Shown piece by piece: positions 17,188 to 25,664 of a stretch of DNA of 64,000 nucleotides. The position numbers and the translations under genes were made by a program. The first letter of the stretch is position 1. Each line of letters begins with the position of its first letter. Source of the stretch: Treponema denticola ATCC 35405 (lineage in GTDB: Bacteria; Spirochaetota; Spirochaetia; Treponematales; Treponemataceae); the NCBI RefSeq assembly GCF_000008185.1, contig NC_002967.9:2108001-2172000 (forward strand), written 5' to 3'. A model generated the notes under the pieces. It searched no databases and was not told the origin of the DNA. It was given only the letters and a program-made list of their open reading frames with translations.

Positions 17188-17430
17188 GACAAATTATTTA
17201 AAAGAGAAAACTTTTTCCCCTTTCATAATTATTGTATGAAAAGTTTGCAACAGATAGTAAAAATTTTAAAAAAAATTAAATTTTATTGATTATTTAACCG
17301 CAGTGAGCGCAAAGCGTTGAGCACACGCTCAACTTTGCGAAGATTTTTTTATATCGATTACAAAAATCTTTTTATAATTTACTATTTCTTTTCAAAAATT
17401 TACTGCACCACACCACACATTTTGCCTGTT
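17188..17430. other. AT-rich gap with one hairpin, rpn 5' flank
   Basis: No gene is seen. The sequence up to about 17310 resembles the flank at 57762-57900, including a shared ATTTAACCGC motif. A hairpin with arms CGCAAAG...TTGAGC / GCTCAACTTTGCG lies near 17310-17340. Confidence 0.5.
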
Positions 17431-17633
17431 CGGTTTCACCGCTTTACCGCCATGGACGGCAGTGGTTCCAAACTTCCAGGAGTTTTAGACGCAAGTCTAA
17501 AACTCTAAGATGAAAAATGTACAGGACGTACATTCTTCAACCGGCACGGATGCCGGTGGTTCAATGCTTACGAGTTTTTTGCGAAGCAAAAACACTCGAA
17601 GCTTAAAAATGTACAAGGATGTACATTTTTAAG
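17431..17633 (-). repeat. Structured tandem repeat array, site A (two units of about 93 nt)
   Basis: Read on the minus strand, each unit has hairpin 1 (AATGTAC/GTACATT), a TTTTTAA-type joint, hairpin 2 (GAGTTTTAGAC/GTCTAAAACTC at 17480-17505, or a Cys-less variant at 17571-17598), a GGAACCAC-type box and hairpin 3 around CATCCGTG (CCGGCA/TGCCGG at 17541-17556). The first hairpin, 17602-17633, has a perfect 13-bp stem and starts five bases after the stop of the lipoprotein gene. The same array is at 56398-56608. Confidence 0.8.
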
Positions 17634-17638
17634 CGGCT

Positions 17639-17760
17639 CTATGGCCGACAAGCCAGGCGGAAGCCAAGATTGTCGCTCCTGCTGCCAGGAGTGACGCAGT
17701 ACCGTACGCCTACAGTGCAGCCGTACGCGTAGTTGAGCCAGCTGCCGCCGCGTTCAACAC
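17639..17760 (-). other. Putative DGR variable region (VR)
   Basis: The terminal coding segment includes CTC, AAC, TAC, TAC, TAC, TGC, GTC, AGC, AGC and GAC codons at positions where AAC would be expected in a template repeat. This is the footprint of adenine-directed mutagenesis. The conserved frame RGGSW...GFRLACRP surrounds them. No template repeat or reverse transcriptase is in the window. Confidence 0.6.
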
Positions 17761-18709
17761 GGGCAGAGCCCGACGCGGCACCTTGAGGATCGGTAACATT
17801 TTCTGCTGCTATGGTGTCATCCCAATCAAAACACCATTCGGTGACATTCCCCGACATGTCGTATAAACCTAGAGCATTTGCCCGCTTTTTTCCTACCGGA
17901 TGAGTTTTATTTCCTGAATTACCTTTATACCATGCAACCTCTCCTGTTTCAGCCGTATCCCATTTATCTTTGGCTCCGCTTGCACTGTTTAATTTGGTCA
18001 GCCATACATCGCCGTATTGTGCCGCATTTTCAGTATTGCTTCCCTGCCTGCGGGCAGCATATTCCCACTCGGCTTCCGTCGGAAGTCTAAAGCCTTTTTT
18101 ATTCATATCGGCATAGGCTGAATCACAAGCAGCTGTTGCCGTCGCATCTTTTAATACAACCGTATGATTGTCCTTTTTGCGGTAGACGCATTCGCCTATT
18201 CCTTTTTCTTTTTCAGTATACGCATTACACCACACTATGCAGTCTCGCCAGCTTATCATTGTTACAGGCTCTTTTTTTGCACCTGTGGGGGCTACTCCTT
18301 CACCTCCATTACTGCCTTCTCTTCCCTGATTGGCAAAGATGTATCCCCTACCATTATCAGTATTCCATTTTAGTACACTATACCATAGCTCATAGGTTAC
18401 CTCCATTTTGCCGATCTTATAGGGGCTCAGTTTTACCGTGCGCCCTGCAATAAATACACCTTTCCAATAATCATGATTTCCGGGTAAGGCGTAGTTAGGA
18501 GCAACGCCTACGATGCCGTTTGCAGGAGGTATTATTTTTACAAAGTCCCCTGCGTCTTCAAAGGAACCTACATCGGAACTTTGAGAATTCCAATCTCCGG
18601 TCCCTTCACTCCCCGAATCCTTATCCAGCATGTTTTTAAAAAACGGGTTTTTACAAGCCGAAACCGATACAAAAAGTATCGCCAAAAATAAAACAAAAAA
18701 TTTTTTCAT
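17639..18709 (-). CDS. FGE/SUMF1-fold lipoprotein, putative DGR variable protein
   Basis: 356 aa; lipobox VSVSAC with Cys19. From ~residue 55 it has the formylglycine-generating-enzyme-like (C-type lectin) fold: KIGKMEVTYELWYSVL, PVTMISWRDCIVWCNAY, GFRLPTEAEWEYAARR, LGLYDMSGNVTEWCFDW. The last ~42 residues, from RGGSW to GFRLACRP, match the pattern of DGR variable regions such as T. denticola TvpA. That stretch is much richer in G+C than the gene around it and unusually rich in NNC codons. The active-site Cys pattern of true FGEs is not evident, so ligand display is likelier than catalysis. Overlaps the upstream gene by ATGA. Confidence 0.85.
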   Translation of the reverse strand: MKKFFVLFLAILFVSVSACKNPFFKNMLDKDSGSEGTGDWNSQSSDVGSFEDAGDFVKIIPPANGIVGVAPNYALPGNHDYWKGVFIAGRTVKLSPYKIGKMEVTYELWYSVLKWNTDNGRGYIFANQGREGSNGGEGVAPTGAKKEPVTMISWRDCIVWCNAYTEKEKGIGECVYRKKDNHTVVLKDATATAACDSAYADMNKKGFRLPTEAEWEYAARRQGSNTENAAQYGDVWLTKLNSASGAKDKWDTAETGEVAWYKGNSGNKTHPVGKKRANALGLYDMSGNVTEWCFDWDDTIAAENVTDPQGAASGSARVERGGSWLNYAYGCTVGVRYCVTPGSRSDNLGFRLACRP

Positions 18710-19542
18710 ATTCTAAATCCTCCGCTGATTCCTATTGCCCAGATTACGGGATAGCCGCCTCTTAGATAGGGTTCGATAAAAAAGTTGTTTATTGTAAAGC
18801 GGTAACCGAATGCGGCTTCGCCGAGGGCATACATAAAAAGTTTTGAAGGCTCTCTTTCTTTTAGGCCGAAAACGGCACCGCCTTCCAATTGGATAAAAAA
18901 GCCCGAATCCCGTTCTTTTATCTTTGAAAAATCATAAAAATTCCAACGGAATAAGAGGGCGGCATCAAAAATATGATGTTTTTTAAAGTCATTGGAATAA
19001 AGAGCCTTTGCTCCCAAGGATAGGTGCCCTATTTTGAGGTTTAAAGGAAGCATAAAAAGGGTGTAAAGCCCTGTGCCCATTGCACAAGCTTCAGGCGAAT
19101 TCATATTTGCCTCGGCTAAGAGGCCTAAGGACCAGTTAAAAGTTTTTTTATCCTTATCGGCAAGGGAGATTCCCATTGAGGGCTTTTCAGCCGGTTGAAC
19201 ATGGTCAGCCGGAACCGTGCTCTCTTTTGCCTCAGATACTTTTTTAAGTTCTATCGTTTTGGGTTCCGCCTTTTTAGGTACTTCCTTCCCGGGCGTTTTT
19301 GTAGGTACAACCCTTTTAGGCTCTTCCTTTTTAAGTTCTTTTTTAGGTTCCGTGTTTTCGCTCTCTTGTTTAGGCTTTTCAAGCTCGGCAGTTTCCGTTT
19401 TAGAAAGCTCCGCCTGTACTTTGGCAGGATGTTCCAAAGGGAGTCCCGCCGGGAGTTTTTGATAAACAACGAGCGTCCCCGCTCCTACCAGCCCTAAAAA
19501 AATGATAATCAATACACCTATCTTCCAATAATTTTTCTCCAT
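18706..19542 (-). CDS. Membrane-anchored protein with charged linker and beta-barrel-like C-terminus
   Basis: 278 aa. Residues ~7-28 form an uncleaved signal anchor. Residues ~40-110 are a Lys/Glu/Pro-rich linker, long enough to cross much of the periplasm. Residues ~130-278 alternate hydrophobic and polar strands with aromatic ends and close in GGYPVIWAIGISGGFRI, as in small outer-membrane barrels. I do not recognise a named family. It starts the transcript that continues, with an ATGA overlap, into the putative DGR target lipoprotein, so it may help export or present that protein; this is inference. Confidence 0.6.
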   Translation of the reverse strand: MEKNYWKIGVLIIIFLGLVGAGTLVVYQKLPAGLPLEHPAKVQAELSKTETAELEKPKQESENTEPKKELKKEEPKRVVPTKTPGKEVPKKAEPKTIELKKVSEAKESTVPADHVQPAEKPSMGISLADKDKKTFNWSLGLLAEANMNSPEACAMGTGLYTLFMLPLNLKIGHLSLGAKALYSNDFKKHHIFDAALLFRWNFYDFSKIKERDSGFFIQLEGGAVFGLKEREPSKLFMYALGEAAFGYRFTINNFFIEPYLRGGYPVIWAIGISGGFRI

Positions 19543-19549
19543 AAAGTAT

Positions 19550-19579
19550 ATTATAGCACATAAATGAAAAAATTGTCAA
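19550..19579 (-). promoter_or_regulatory. Promoter of barrel-like gene / DGR-target operon, leaderless
   Basis: Minus-strand perfect TTGACA (19579-19574), 18 nt, perfect TATAAT (19555-19550), then seven bases to ATG 19542. It is the closest match to consensus in the window, and no ribosome site follows. Confidence 0.7.
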
Positions 19580-19616
19580 AGGACAAGTGTCAAACGGTGA
19601 GCTCATTCCATAATTT

Positions 19617-20606
19617 TTAATTATGCATTCCCCACCATTCTTCCAGCATCGCCCGAGCTTCTTCCTGTAATGAAGGAACTACGCAGATTTCCAGCTGCTT
19701 GAGGTTATCGGCATAGTGAGAGCGGCCTAAATCCCGTACCGCTTCGCGTATATCGCTGCCAAGATCAGGGTGTTCATCCAAATAAGAAAAAATGACAGTA
19801 AACACCGAAGCGGCTGAGCACACTTTTTGCAATCCTGCAAGGTCTGTGATTTGGCGGCGGGAAGTAAGGCCTGTATTGATACGGTACTTGTACACGGTAT
19901 CGGGTATGCCTAGGTATTTACCGGCATATAAGGAGATAAAAAAGTAAAGAAGCATATCTTCCGCCATCGTACAATATGTAAACGGAATTTCGCCATACGC
20001 TTTTTGAACGAGGGCTGTTTGAAAAAGCTTGCCGCATACAAAGGCCGCATAGAGATGCTCGATAAAAAAACCGCGGAGAATCTCATCCCCGGTAAGCGTC
20101 CCATGATATACTTGTGCGGCTTTTTGTGCAAAGGAGGTAACACGCTTTTCGGGTTCGTTTTCCGTACCGAATACGGCAATGCTGCCATGTACAATATCCG
20201 CGCCGGATGCACAGGCTGCATCGTATAAGATGCGGAGAGCGTCAGGCGGCAGCTCATCGTCGGGGTCGGCAAAGGTGAGGTATTCGCCCGATGCCGCATT
20301 GGTTGCCGTACGCCGCGCTTCAAGCGTCCCGAGGTTTTTACTATGTTCCAAAAACACGAGCGGCAGCCCCCGCTCTTTAAACCGCTTAGCGTACGTTTTA
20401 ATGATGCGCCTGAGTTCTTTTGTGCCGGGACTGCCGTCGTTTACAATGATGGTTTCAAAAAGCAGTGCAGAGTCCTGCTGCAACACACTGTCTAAAAACC
20501 GCCCGACAAGCCCCTCCGTCCCGTAAAGGGGAACGCAGAGGCTTACGAGCGGCTTTTGCTCGGCCGCACATCCGAAGCGCGCGGCGCGGCGTTGGAGAAA
20601 ATTCAT
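19617..20606 (-). CDS. Family 2 glycosyltransferase
   Basis: 329 aa. GT-A fold: VSLCVPLYGTEGLVGRFLDS near the N-terminus, IIVNDGSPGT, and the DxD metal/nucleotide-sugar motif in FADPDDEL near residue 115. The C-terminal half is helical. It transfers a sugar from a nucleotide donor; the acceptor is unknown. It sits eight bases after the large lipoprotein gene and is likely cotranscribed. Base composition is clearly more GC-rich than the surroundings, with codons such as CGC, GCC and GGC common, suggesting recent acquisition. Confidence 0.85.
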   Translation of the reverse strand: MNFLQRRAARFGCAAEQKPLVSLCVPLYGTEGLVGRFLDSVLQQDSALLFETIIVNDGSPGTKELRRIIKTYAKRFKERGLPLVFLEHSKNLGTLEARRTATNAASGEYLTFADPDDELPPDALRILYDAACASGADIVHGSIAVFGTENEPEKRVTSFAQKAAQVYHGTLTGDEILRGFFIEHLYAAFVCGKLFQTALVQKAYGEIPFTYCTMAEDMLLYFFISLYAGKYLGIPDTVYKYRINTGLTSRRQITDLAGLQKVCSAASVFTVIFSYLDEHPDLGSDIREAVRDLGRSHYADNLKQLEICVVPSLQEEARAMLEEWWGMHN

Positions 20607-20614
20607 CGTACGGT

Positions 20615-23173
20615 TTAGTACCAGGCAAAACCGGAACTGTTAAAAGTCTTAGAGAATCCACCGCCCGATTGCTTATCCTCTTTGAATAGCATGTCCTTTA
20701 AACTGAATTCCACAATATTGTCGCTATTGTCCCCATTCCAGCTGCTGACTCCATCACCCCATGCGCTATCCGAAGCGATGATGAACTTGATCCGTTCGGC
20801 TTCATCGTATTTTACGGCAATAAAGCGGTAAAATCCATAACCGACTCCCGGATTTGAACCCTGCGGAGGTACGGCACTCTTTTCAGCGAGCTTCTCTGCG
20901 TTGCCGGAGAATCCATCCGCCGTCTTACCGATTTTGTACAGTATACTGCTGTGTTTAAAGACATCCGTAAAATACCTACTATTATATAATATCCATTTCC
21001 GATGCAGCTTTGATGAAATACCGTACAACCTACCGTTACCTATCTGCAAACCGTTAATTGTCTCTTGATATTGATGACAAGCTTGATTAGGATCATCCCC
21101 TGGATTGGGGTCGGCGATCGGATTCGGCGGATCTGATACATCGGTATACGAAACGGCATTATCAACAAGGGTAATTTCACTGTCCAAATGTGCGGGATTG
21201 CCGGTTTTGGTGTATTTTTTTACCTTCAGACGATATTTATCGATATTGACGCCACTGACGACTTCTTTATAAGTTTCTTTTACGGCAGCAAACACGCCGT
21301 CCTTGTTTGCGGCAAGAGCGGTAACCGGAGCCTTATCCGCATCATCAAATTTCCCAAGATACGGTCCATCCGGCGTCGCATGGTCAAACGTATCTCCTAA
21401 ATTCCAGCGAAATCTTTGTATGAATCCATTAGGACCATTATTATACGCATAATACAGAAAATTCTGTCCGTCGGAAATATCGACAGCAATCGCAAAAATA
21501 GGAAAGCTTGTTATAGGATAATAGTTAAGTCCGGACTTCTCATACGAGCCGTCTTCTTTCAACGCAAAACGTCTGACACCTTTATTAGAACCTGCATCTT
21601 GATACATTATATACAGGTTACCGTCCTGGTCATAGCAGAACTTATCGGTAGGTCGTACCCCAGGGCTGTCTTCAAAAAGCTTGTTCTCTTCACTAAAAGC
21701 ATCTGTTCCGTCCGTACTTGTCCAATAGAGCATACCGTAGTTACCCTTTTTCCACAGCAGCACTTTCGTCTCGGGCTTTTTATATTCCGGTTTTTGCTCA
21801 TACCACGTTGCCGCCGTGTCTTCGAAGGTTATCGCATTTGTGTTCCGTTTAAATGCAGCGATGCGGTTTTTGTTGCTCTTGATATGCCAGTTTTCGTTTA
21901 CATACTGAATATCCAGTCCATCGTCTGCAATGTAGATATTCTCTTCGTCATAGCCGATAAAACCGACCGGATTGGAAAAATACTGTGCGTCAAAGGCGAT
22001 GGGGTCTGCGGTTGAAGCAGCAGGATTAAGCCCTGTTTCTGCTTTTTTTGTAAACGTACTGCCGGAGTAGGTATAACATACGAGCTGACCAAGTGCGTAT
22101 AGTTTTCCGTGACGCAATTCCTGCTCTTTAAGCAAGCAGTACACACCGCTTTCGTCTGCAAATAGTCCGGTACACTCAGTAAGATTATTACCGAAGATAG
22201 GCTCTGTGCGAAGCTTATTTAAGGGATTTCTCGATGCTTGCGATTCAAATTTTAAACGCTTATTACCTGGAGTGAGGAGATCTTCAAATTCAAACCCACA
22301 GGCAAACAATGTATCATTATACACAGCAAACAGTACATCATCATATACTGCAACGGCACTAGAACTCGGCACTGGTGCCGGCACAGTTGGGAATGAATCA
22401 TAGCTAAAAGATTGAAAAGAATGATCTTCTTTTTCCTTGAAGCAATAGACGGTATTCTGTTTAAACAAAAAGATATAATTATCGTCTATATCAATCGCGA
22501 TATTATCAATATAACTGATAGTAACGCCGGACGGTAGTGCATCAGTAAGCTTTGTTTCAAAGTCAGTATCTTCATTACCTTCCACATCAAAGCGTTTAAG
22601 ATGAGTAGATGAGGTATCTTCATACAGCACATATATTCTACCGACTTTATCCCGTGCGGCAATCGGTTTTGTGCTGCCGATAAGAATTCCATCGAGCAGT
22701 TTTTTACCGTTTTGCGTGCTTAAGGATACGATATTGCTCCCTGAAGGGTCTTTTCCTGTAATGGAGAACAGCAGATTGGCAACACCTTTCGACTTTTTAG
22801 ACAGCTCTACGGCAACCTTATTGGGTCCTGCCGTAACGATGTGCTCGGCATAGCCGGCCCATTCGGCAAGATCACTGATTAAAATGACTTTTATGCCGAT
22901 TTTTTCGCCGACAGGAACAAGCTCAATCAGAGACTTGGGTTCTTCAGCTCCTAATTCTCTTGTTATTGTATAGCCATTCTCTCTGATTATATTGATTTTC
23001 ATAGGCGAAGACAAAAGACTGGGAAGCCCGTTTGAATCCAAGGCTCTGGCTCCGTCGGGAAGGCTTCCGTCAAAGCTTAAAATAAGCTCGCCATATTCTT
23101 CTTTTAAAAACAAATTACAGGATGACACCATCAAAACAAGTATCACCAAAATAAAAAATAACGTCTTCTTCAT
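20615..23173 (-). CDS. Large lipoprotein, probable beta-propeller-like
   Basis: 852 aa from ATG 23173 with AGGAGGT eight bases upstream; the longer frame from 23224 lacks this. Lipobox LMVSSC with Cys19. The long mature region repeats short blocks with a Tyr/Asp/Gly pattern, for example YDQDGNLYIMYQDAG and NKDGVFAAVKE, which resemble blades of an NHL/propeller-type repeat. I do not recognise a named family. It lies at the head of a two-gene unit with the glycosyltransferase, so glycan attachment to this or another surface protein is possible but unproven. Confidence 0.7.
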   Translation of the reverse strand: MKKTLFFILVILVLMVSSCNLFLKEEYGELILSFDGSLPDGARALDSNGLPSLLSSPMKINIIRENGYTITRELGAEEPKSLIELVPVGEKIGIKVILISDLAEWAGYAEHIVTAGPNKVAVELSKKSKGVANLLFSITGKDPSGSNIVSLSTQNGKKLLDGILIGSTKPIAARDKVGRIYVLYEDTSSTHLKRFDVEGNEDTDFETKLTDALPSGVTISYIDNIAIDIDDNYIFLFKQNTVYCFKEKEDHSFQSFSYDSFPTVPAPVPSSSAVAVYDDVLFAVYNDTLFACGFEFEDLLTPGNKRLKFESQASRNPLNKLRTEPIFGNNLTECTGLFADESGVYCLLKEQELRHGKLYALGQLVCYTYSGSTFTKKAETGLNPAASTADPIAFDAQYFSNPVGFIGYDEENIYIADDGLDIQYVNENWHIKSNKNRIAAFKRNTNAITFEDTAATWYEQKPEYKKPETKVLLWKKGNYGMLYWTSTDGTDAFSEENKLFEDSPGVRPTDKFCYDQDGNLYIMYQDAGSNKGVRRFALKEDGSYEKSGLNYYPITSFPIFAIAVDISDGQNFLYYAYNNGPNGFIQRFRWNLGDTFDHATPDGPYLGKFDDADKAPVTALAANKDGVFAAVKETYKEVVSGVNIDKYRLKVKKYTKTGNPAHLDSEITLVDNAVSYTDVSDPPNPIADPNPGDDPNQACHQYQETINGLQIGNGRLYGISSKLHRKWILYNSRYFTDVFKHSSILYKIGKTADGFSGNAEKLAEKSAVPPQGSNPGVGYGFYRFIAVKYDEAERIKFIIASDSAWGDGVSSWNGDNSDNIVEFSLKDMLFKEDKQSGGGFSKTFNSSGFAWY

Positions 23174-23222
23174 AAAAAACCTCCTATAATAAAGGCCGAA
23201 TCCTAAATATAACTGCTCTTCC

Positions 23223-23251
23223 ATTATACATCAAAAAATTTAAAATACCAA
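23223..23251 (-). promoter_or_regulatory. Promoter of large lipoprotein
   Basis: Minus-strand TTGGTA, 17 nt, TATAAT. Predicted leader about 43 nt with AGGAGGT before the ATG. Confidence 0.6.
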
Positions 23252-23295
23252 GTAAAATTGAGAAAGAATATGGGGAAAATTGTAAAACTTCGAAT

Positions 23296-23574
23296 TTAAC
23301 CGAACGCATAAGAGCGTAAAACAGAATTGATTTTTGTTTTATAGCCTTTACCTTGAGCTTTAAACCATTCCAATACATCAGCATCTATTTTAATACTAGT
23401 TTCACTTTTTTGATGTACTTCATACCATGGCCTGAATTTAGCAAGCTCCTCTTTAGATTGTTTGGGGCAGTCATCAGTAGGTATAGACTTTGCCTTTCGG
23501 ATAGTTTGTTTTTCTTCTTCGGTAAGCGGAGTTTTCTTTAAATCATCTAATGTCATAGTTACTATAGTATTCAT
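23296..23574 (-). CDS. brnA: BrnA family antitoxin
   Basis: 92 aa. It matches the BrnA/DUF4415 pattern: an acidic N-terminal half, PWYEVHQKSETSIKIDADVLEWFKAQG, and a C-terminal ribbon-helix-helix-like segment for dimerisation and DNA binding. It neutralises BrnT and represses the operon. The ATG at 23574 has AGGAGG upstream and lies 32 nt inside brnT, so the two are translationally coupled. Confidence 0.85.
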   Translation of the reverse strand: MNTIVTMTLDDLKKTPLTEEEKQTIRKAKSIPTDDCPKQSKEELAKFRPWYEVHQKSETSIKIDADVLEWFKAQGKGYKTKINSVLRSYAFG

Positions 23575-23830
23575 TTATTTCCTCCTGATTTGCTTTCCGT
23601 GCTGATATAAGCCTAATTATATCATTTTTTCTTTCCGTAAACACAACAAAAAGCACATCTTCAACAAGCCCAATCGCATTCCAACGCTGTTCTTCAAGGG
23701 TTGAATGCTGCTCATCATATTTTTCTCTACGCTTACTATCAAGAAACACGCGAGCAGCTATTTTGAATGAAATACCGTCATGCTTTTTTATATTATTTTC
23801 ATTTTTGATCTCATCCCATTCAAAAATCAT
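23543..23830 (-). CDS. brnT: BrnT family ribonuclease toxin
   Basis: 95 aa with the BrnT signature FEWDEIKNENNIKKHDGISF, then RREKYDEQHSTLEEQRWNAIG and RLISARKANQEE. BrnT is a RelE-like endoribonuclease. Toxin-first gene order is normal for this pair. The promoter is inside the 3' end of pyrC, so the module is independent of its neighbours. Confidence 0.88.
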   Translation of the reverse strand: MIFEWDEIKNENNIKKHDGISFKIAARVFLDSKRREKYDEQHSTLEEQRWNAIGLVEDVLFVVFTERKNDIIRLISARKANQEEINEYYSNYDIR

Positions 23831-23848
23831 TTCTAACTACCTTGTAAT

Positions 23849-24964
23849 TTATAGTATATATGCTATTGTACATATAGTCAAGGTAACAATAAAATTTAAA
23901 AAAGAAAATTTGGAAATACCAAAAAATTCAAAGGCATCGAAGGGGTAGCCGGATCTTAAACTTGGGAGGGAGGCATCGATTTCGGTATTTGAGGGGACTT
24001 TATAAGACAAATCAAGTTTAAAAATATGGTTTACGGCCTTACCGCAAAGTTCGTCCAGTCTTTTTTCGGAGCAGCCTGCCTTGCGCAGTTCTTTTAAAAG
24101 AATCAGAGAACCGGCAAAGCCCGGAATACCGGAAGCGCCTTTTTTCTTATCTTCATATGTGTGCGGAGCGTGGTCGCTTTCAATCCAGTCAATTCCGCCT
24201 GAAATGAGGGCATTAAAAACGGCTTCCTGTTCCTCTTTTTCACGTAAGGGAGGGTTCATTTTTACAAAGATACCGGACTTTTTATAAGAATCAATATTTA
24301 AGAGGGCATGATGAGCCGTAGCCCCGCACGAAATACTAAGCCCGCTTTTTTTTGCCTCGGCAACAAGCCTTATTCCTTCTTTTGTGCTTATGTGACAGAC
24401 ATGAAGATGTCCCTTAAAGTCCTCGCTTTGCATAAGCTCAATCTGATCCTTTATGGATTCCGTTTCGGCAATAGGAGGCCGGGCAAGGCTGTGAGTGATA
24501 GGATTTTCAATATCGAAGATCGAATTATTCATAAGGCTTTCTTTTTCGCAATGAACGGCAAGAATACCCCTGTAATCGAATTTTTTAAGAGCGGCATAGA
24601 CCTTCCTTTGGTCTTCTTTTTCAACTATACCCATGTTTCCGGTGGAATGACCGGCAAACATTTTAAAGCCCACTATTTTAGGAAAGTATTTTTTATAGAA
24701 TAAAACCATTTTTTCTATTTGAGCAATATCTGAAGTAAGACCGCCGTAAATACCGTAAAAAGCAGATACGCCGGCCTGCTTTATAGATTTTTCCGCAAGG
24801 GCAAAACGCTCCAAAACAGCCTCGGCATTTGTAAGGGGAGGATTGGTATTCGGCATATCAAAAAAGGCCGTAAAACCAGCGGGACAGGCCAAGGCCAAGG
24901 CATGGGCTATAGTTTCTTTATCGGATAAAAGGCCGTCTCTAAGATGAACATGGGAATCTATCAT
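23849..24964 (-). CDS. pyrC: Dihydroorotase
   Basis: 371 aa. Metal ligands are visible in order: DSHVHLRD at the N-terminus, the carboxylated-Lys region VGFKMFAGHS, AVHCEKE, CHIST and ESDHAPHT. The enzyme forms dihydroorotate in pyrimidine synthesis. The last ~20 residues are hydrophobic and translated from AT-rich sequence that also contains the brnTA promoter, so the natural end may have been extended. It is 27 nt downstream of a hypothetical gene on the same transcript; pyrF lies 2.5 kb away on the other strand. Confidence 0.92.
   Translation of the reverse strand: MIDSHVHLRDGLLSDKETIAHALALACPAGFTAFFDMPNTNPPLTNAEAVLERFALAEKSIKQAGVSAFYGIYGGLTSDIAQIEKMVLFYKKYFPKIVGFKMFAGHSTGNMGIVEKEDQRKVYAALKKFDYRGILAVHCEKESLMNNSIFDIENPITHSLARPPIAETESIKDQIELMQSEDFKGHLHVCHISTKEGIRLVAEAKKSGLSISCGATAHHALLNIDSYKKSGIFVKMNPPLREKEEQEAVFNALISGGIDWIESDHAPHTYEDKKKGASGIPGFAGSLILLKELRKAGCSEKRLDELCGKAVNHIFKLDLSYKVPSNTEIDASLPSLRSGYPFDAFEFFGISKFSFLNFIVTLTICTIAYIL
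23854..23882 (-). promoter_or_regulatory. brnTA promoter/operator within pyrC 3' end
   Basis: Minus-strand TTGACT (23882-23877), 17 nt, TATACT (23859-23854). An imperfect inverted repeat with arms TATATG/CATATA spans the spacer and could be the BrnA operator. Confidence 0.6.
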
Positions 24965-24991
24965 AAACCAATCTTATTTAAAAACCTATAT

Positions 24992-25585
24992 TTAGAAAAA
25001 TAAAACGGCTTCGCCATAACCGTCATCTTTTATAATGCTTATTTCAAGTTTATTTTTCCCGTCAAATTCAATTCCGTCCAAGCTTATTTTTAAAGCATAG
25101 GCCCTTATAGGTTCAACTCCTTTATTAATCGTTTCGCTTATAACCCTCATTGTAATAATTTCGTAAAAGTCCCCATTGACGGAAACGGTTATATCATCGG
25201 TGCTTAGTTCAGGTGCAATGACTTTTTCCTTGCCTACAAGCTGTTTTAAACTCATGGGCCTAAAATAAAGCATCATACAATTATCTGCATCGAGGGAAGG
25301 GAAAAATATCAAACTAAAAATTTCTATTTTACCAAGAATAGGATTTATCTCAAGGTCTTTCCTTAAATCTATATTACAACCCCAAAAGTCAAGAAATTTT
25401 TCATTAAAACCTTTTGAAGCGATAAAATAAGGGTACTTTTTTGCATCAGCTTCCAAACGAAAACGGCCCGATTCATCAGCTTCACCGCTGATTATAACTT
25501 CAAACCTTTCCGTTAAAAGAGCAACTTTAGCATGACTGACAGGCTGTTTGTTTTTATCCCGCACAATTCCCTTTATAACATTCAT
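24992..25585 (-). CDS. Hypothetical protein with carboxypeptidase-regulatory-like (Ig) domain
   Basis: 197 aa without a signal peptide. Residues 1-~75 look like a CarboxypepD_reg/Cna-B-like beta sandwich: GIVRDKNKQPVSHAKVALL and DESGRFRLEAD. The remainder is beta-rich with no motif I recognise. It has its own good promoter and leads into pyrC; no functional link is apparent. Confidence 0.6.
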   Translation of the reverse strand: MNVIKGIVRDKNKQPVSHAKVALLTERFEVIISGEADESGRFRLEADAKKYPYFIASKGFNEKFLDFWGCNIDLRKDLEINPILGKIEIFSLIFFPSLDADNCMMLYFRPMSLKQLVGKEKVIAPELSTDDITVSVNGDFYEIITMRVISETINKGVEPIRAYALKISLDGIEFDGKNKLEISIIKDDGYGEAVLFF

Positions 25586-25607
25586 AAAAATAACTCCTGT
25601 ATCCCAG

Positions 25608-25637
25608 ATTATACCGTATAGAATAGAATATTGTCAA
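25608..25637 (-). promoter_or_regulatory. Promoter of hypothetical-pyrC operon
   Basis: Minus-strand TTGACA (25637-25632), 18 nt, TATAAT (25613-25608). Short leader with AGGAG before ATG 25585. Confidence 0.65.
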
Positions 25638-25664
25638 GGCAAAATTAAAACTTGTCAATTAAAA

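Noticed and set aside
17431-17633. Integron attC sites
   Set aside because: The hairpins lack the conserved attC core-site motifs and there is no integrase or cassette-like layout.
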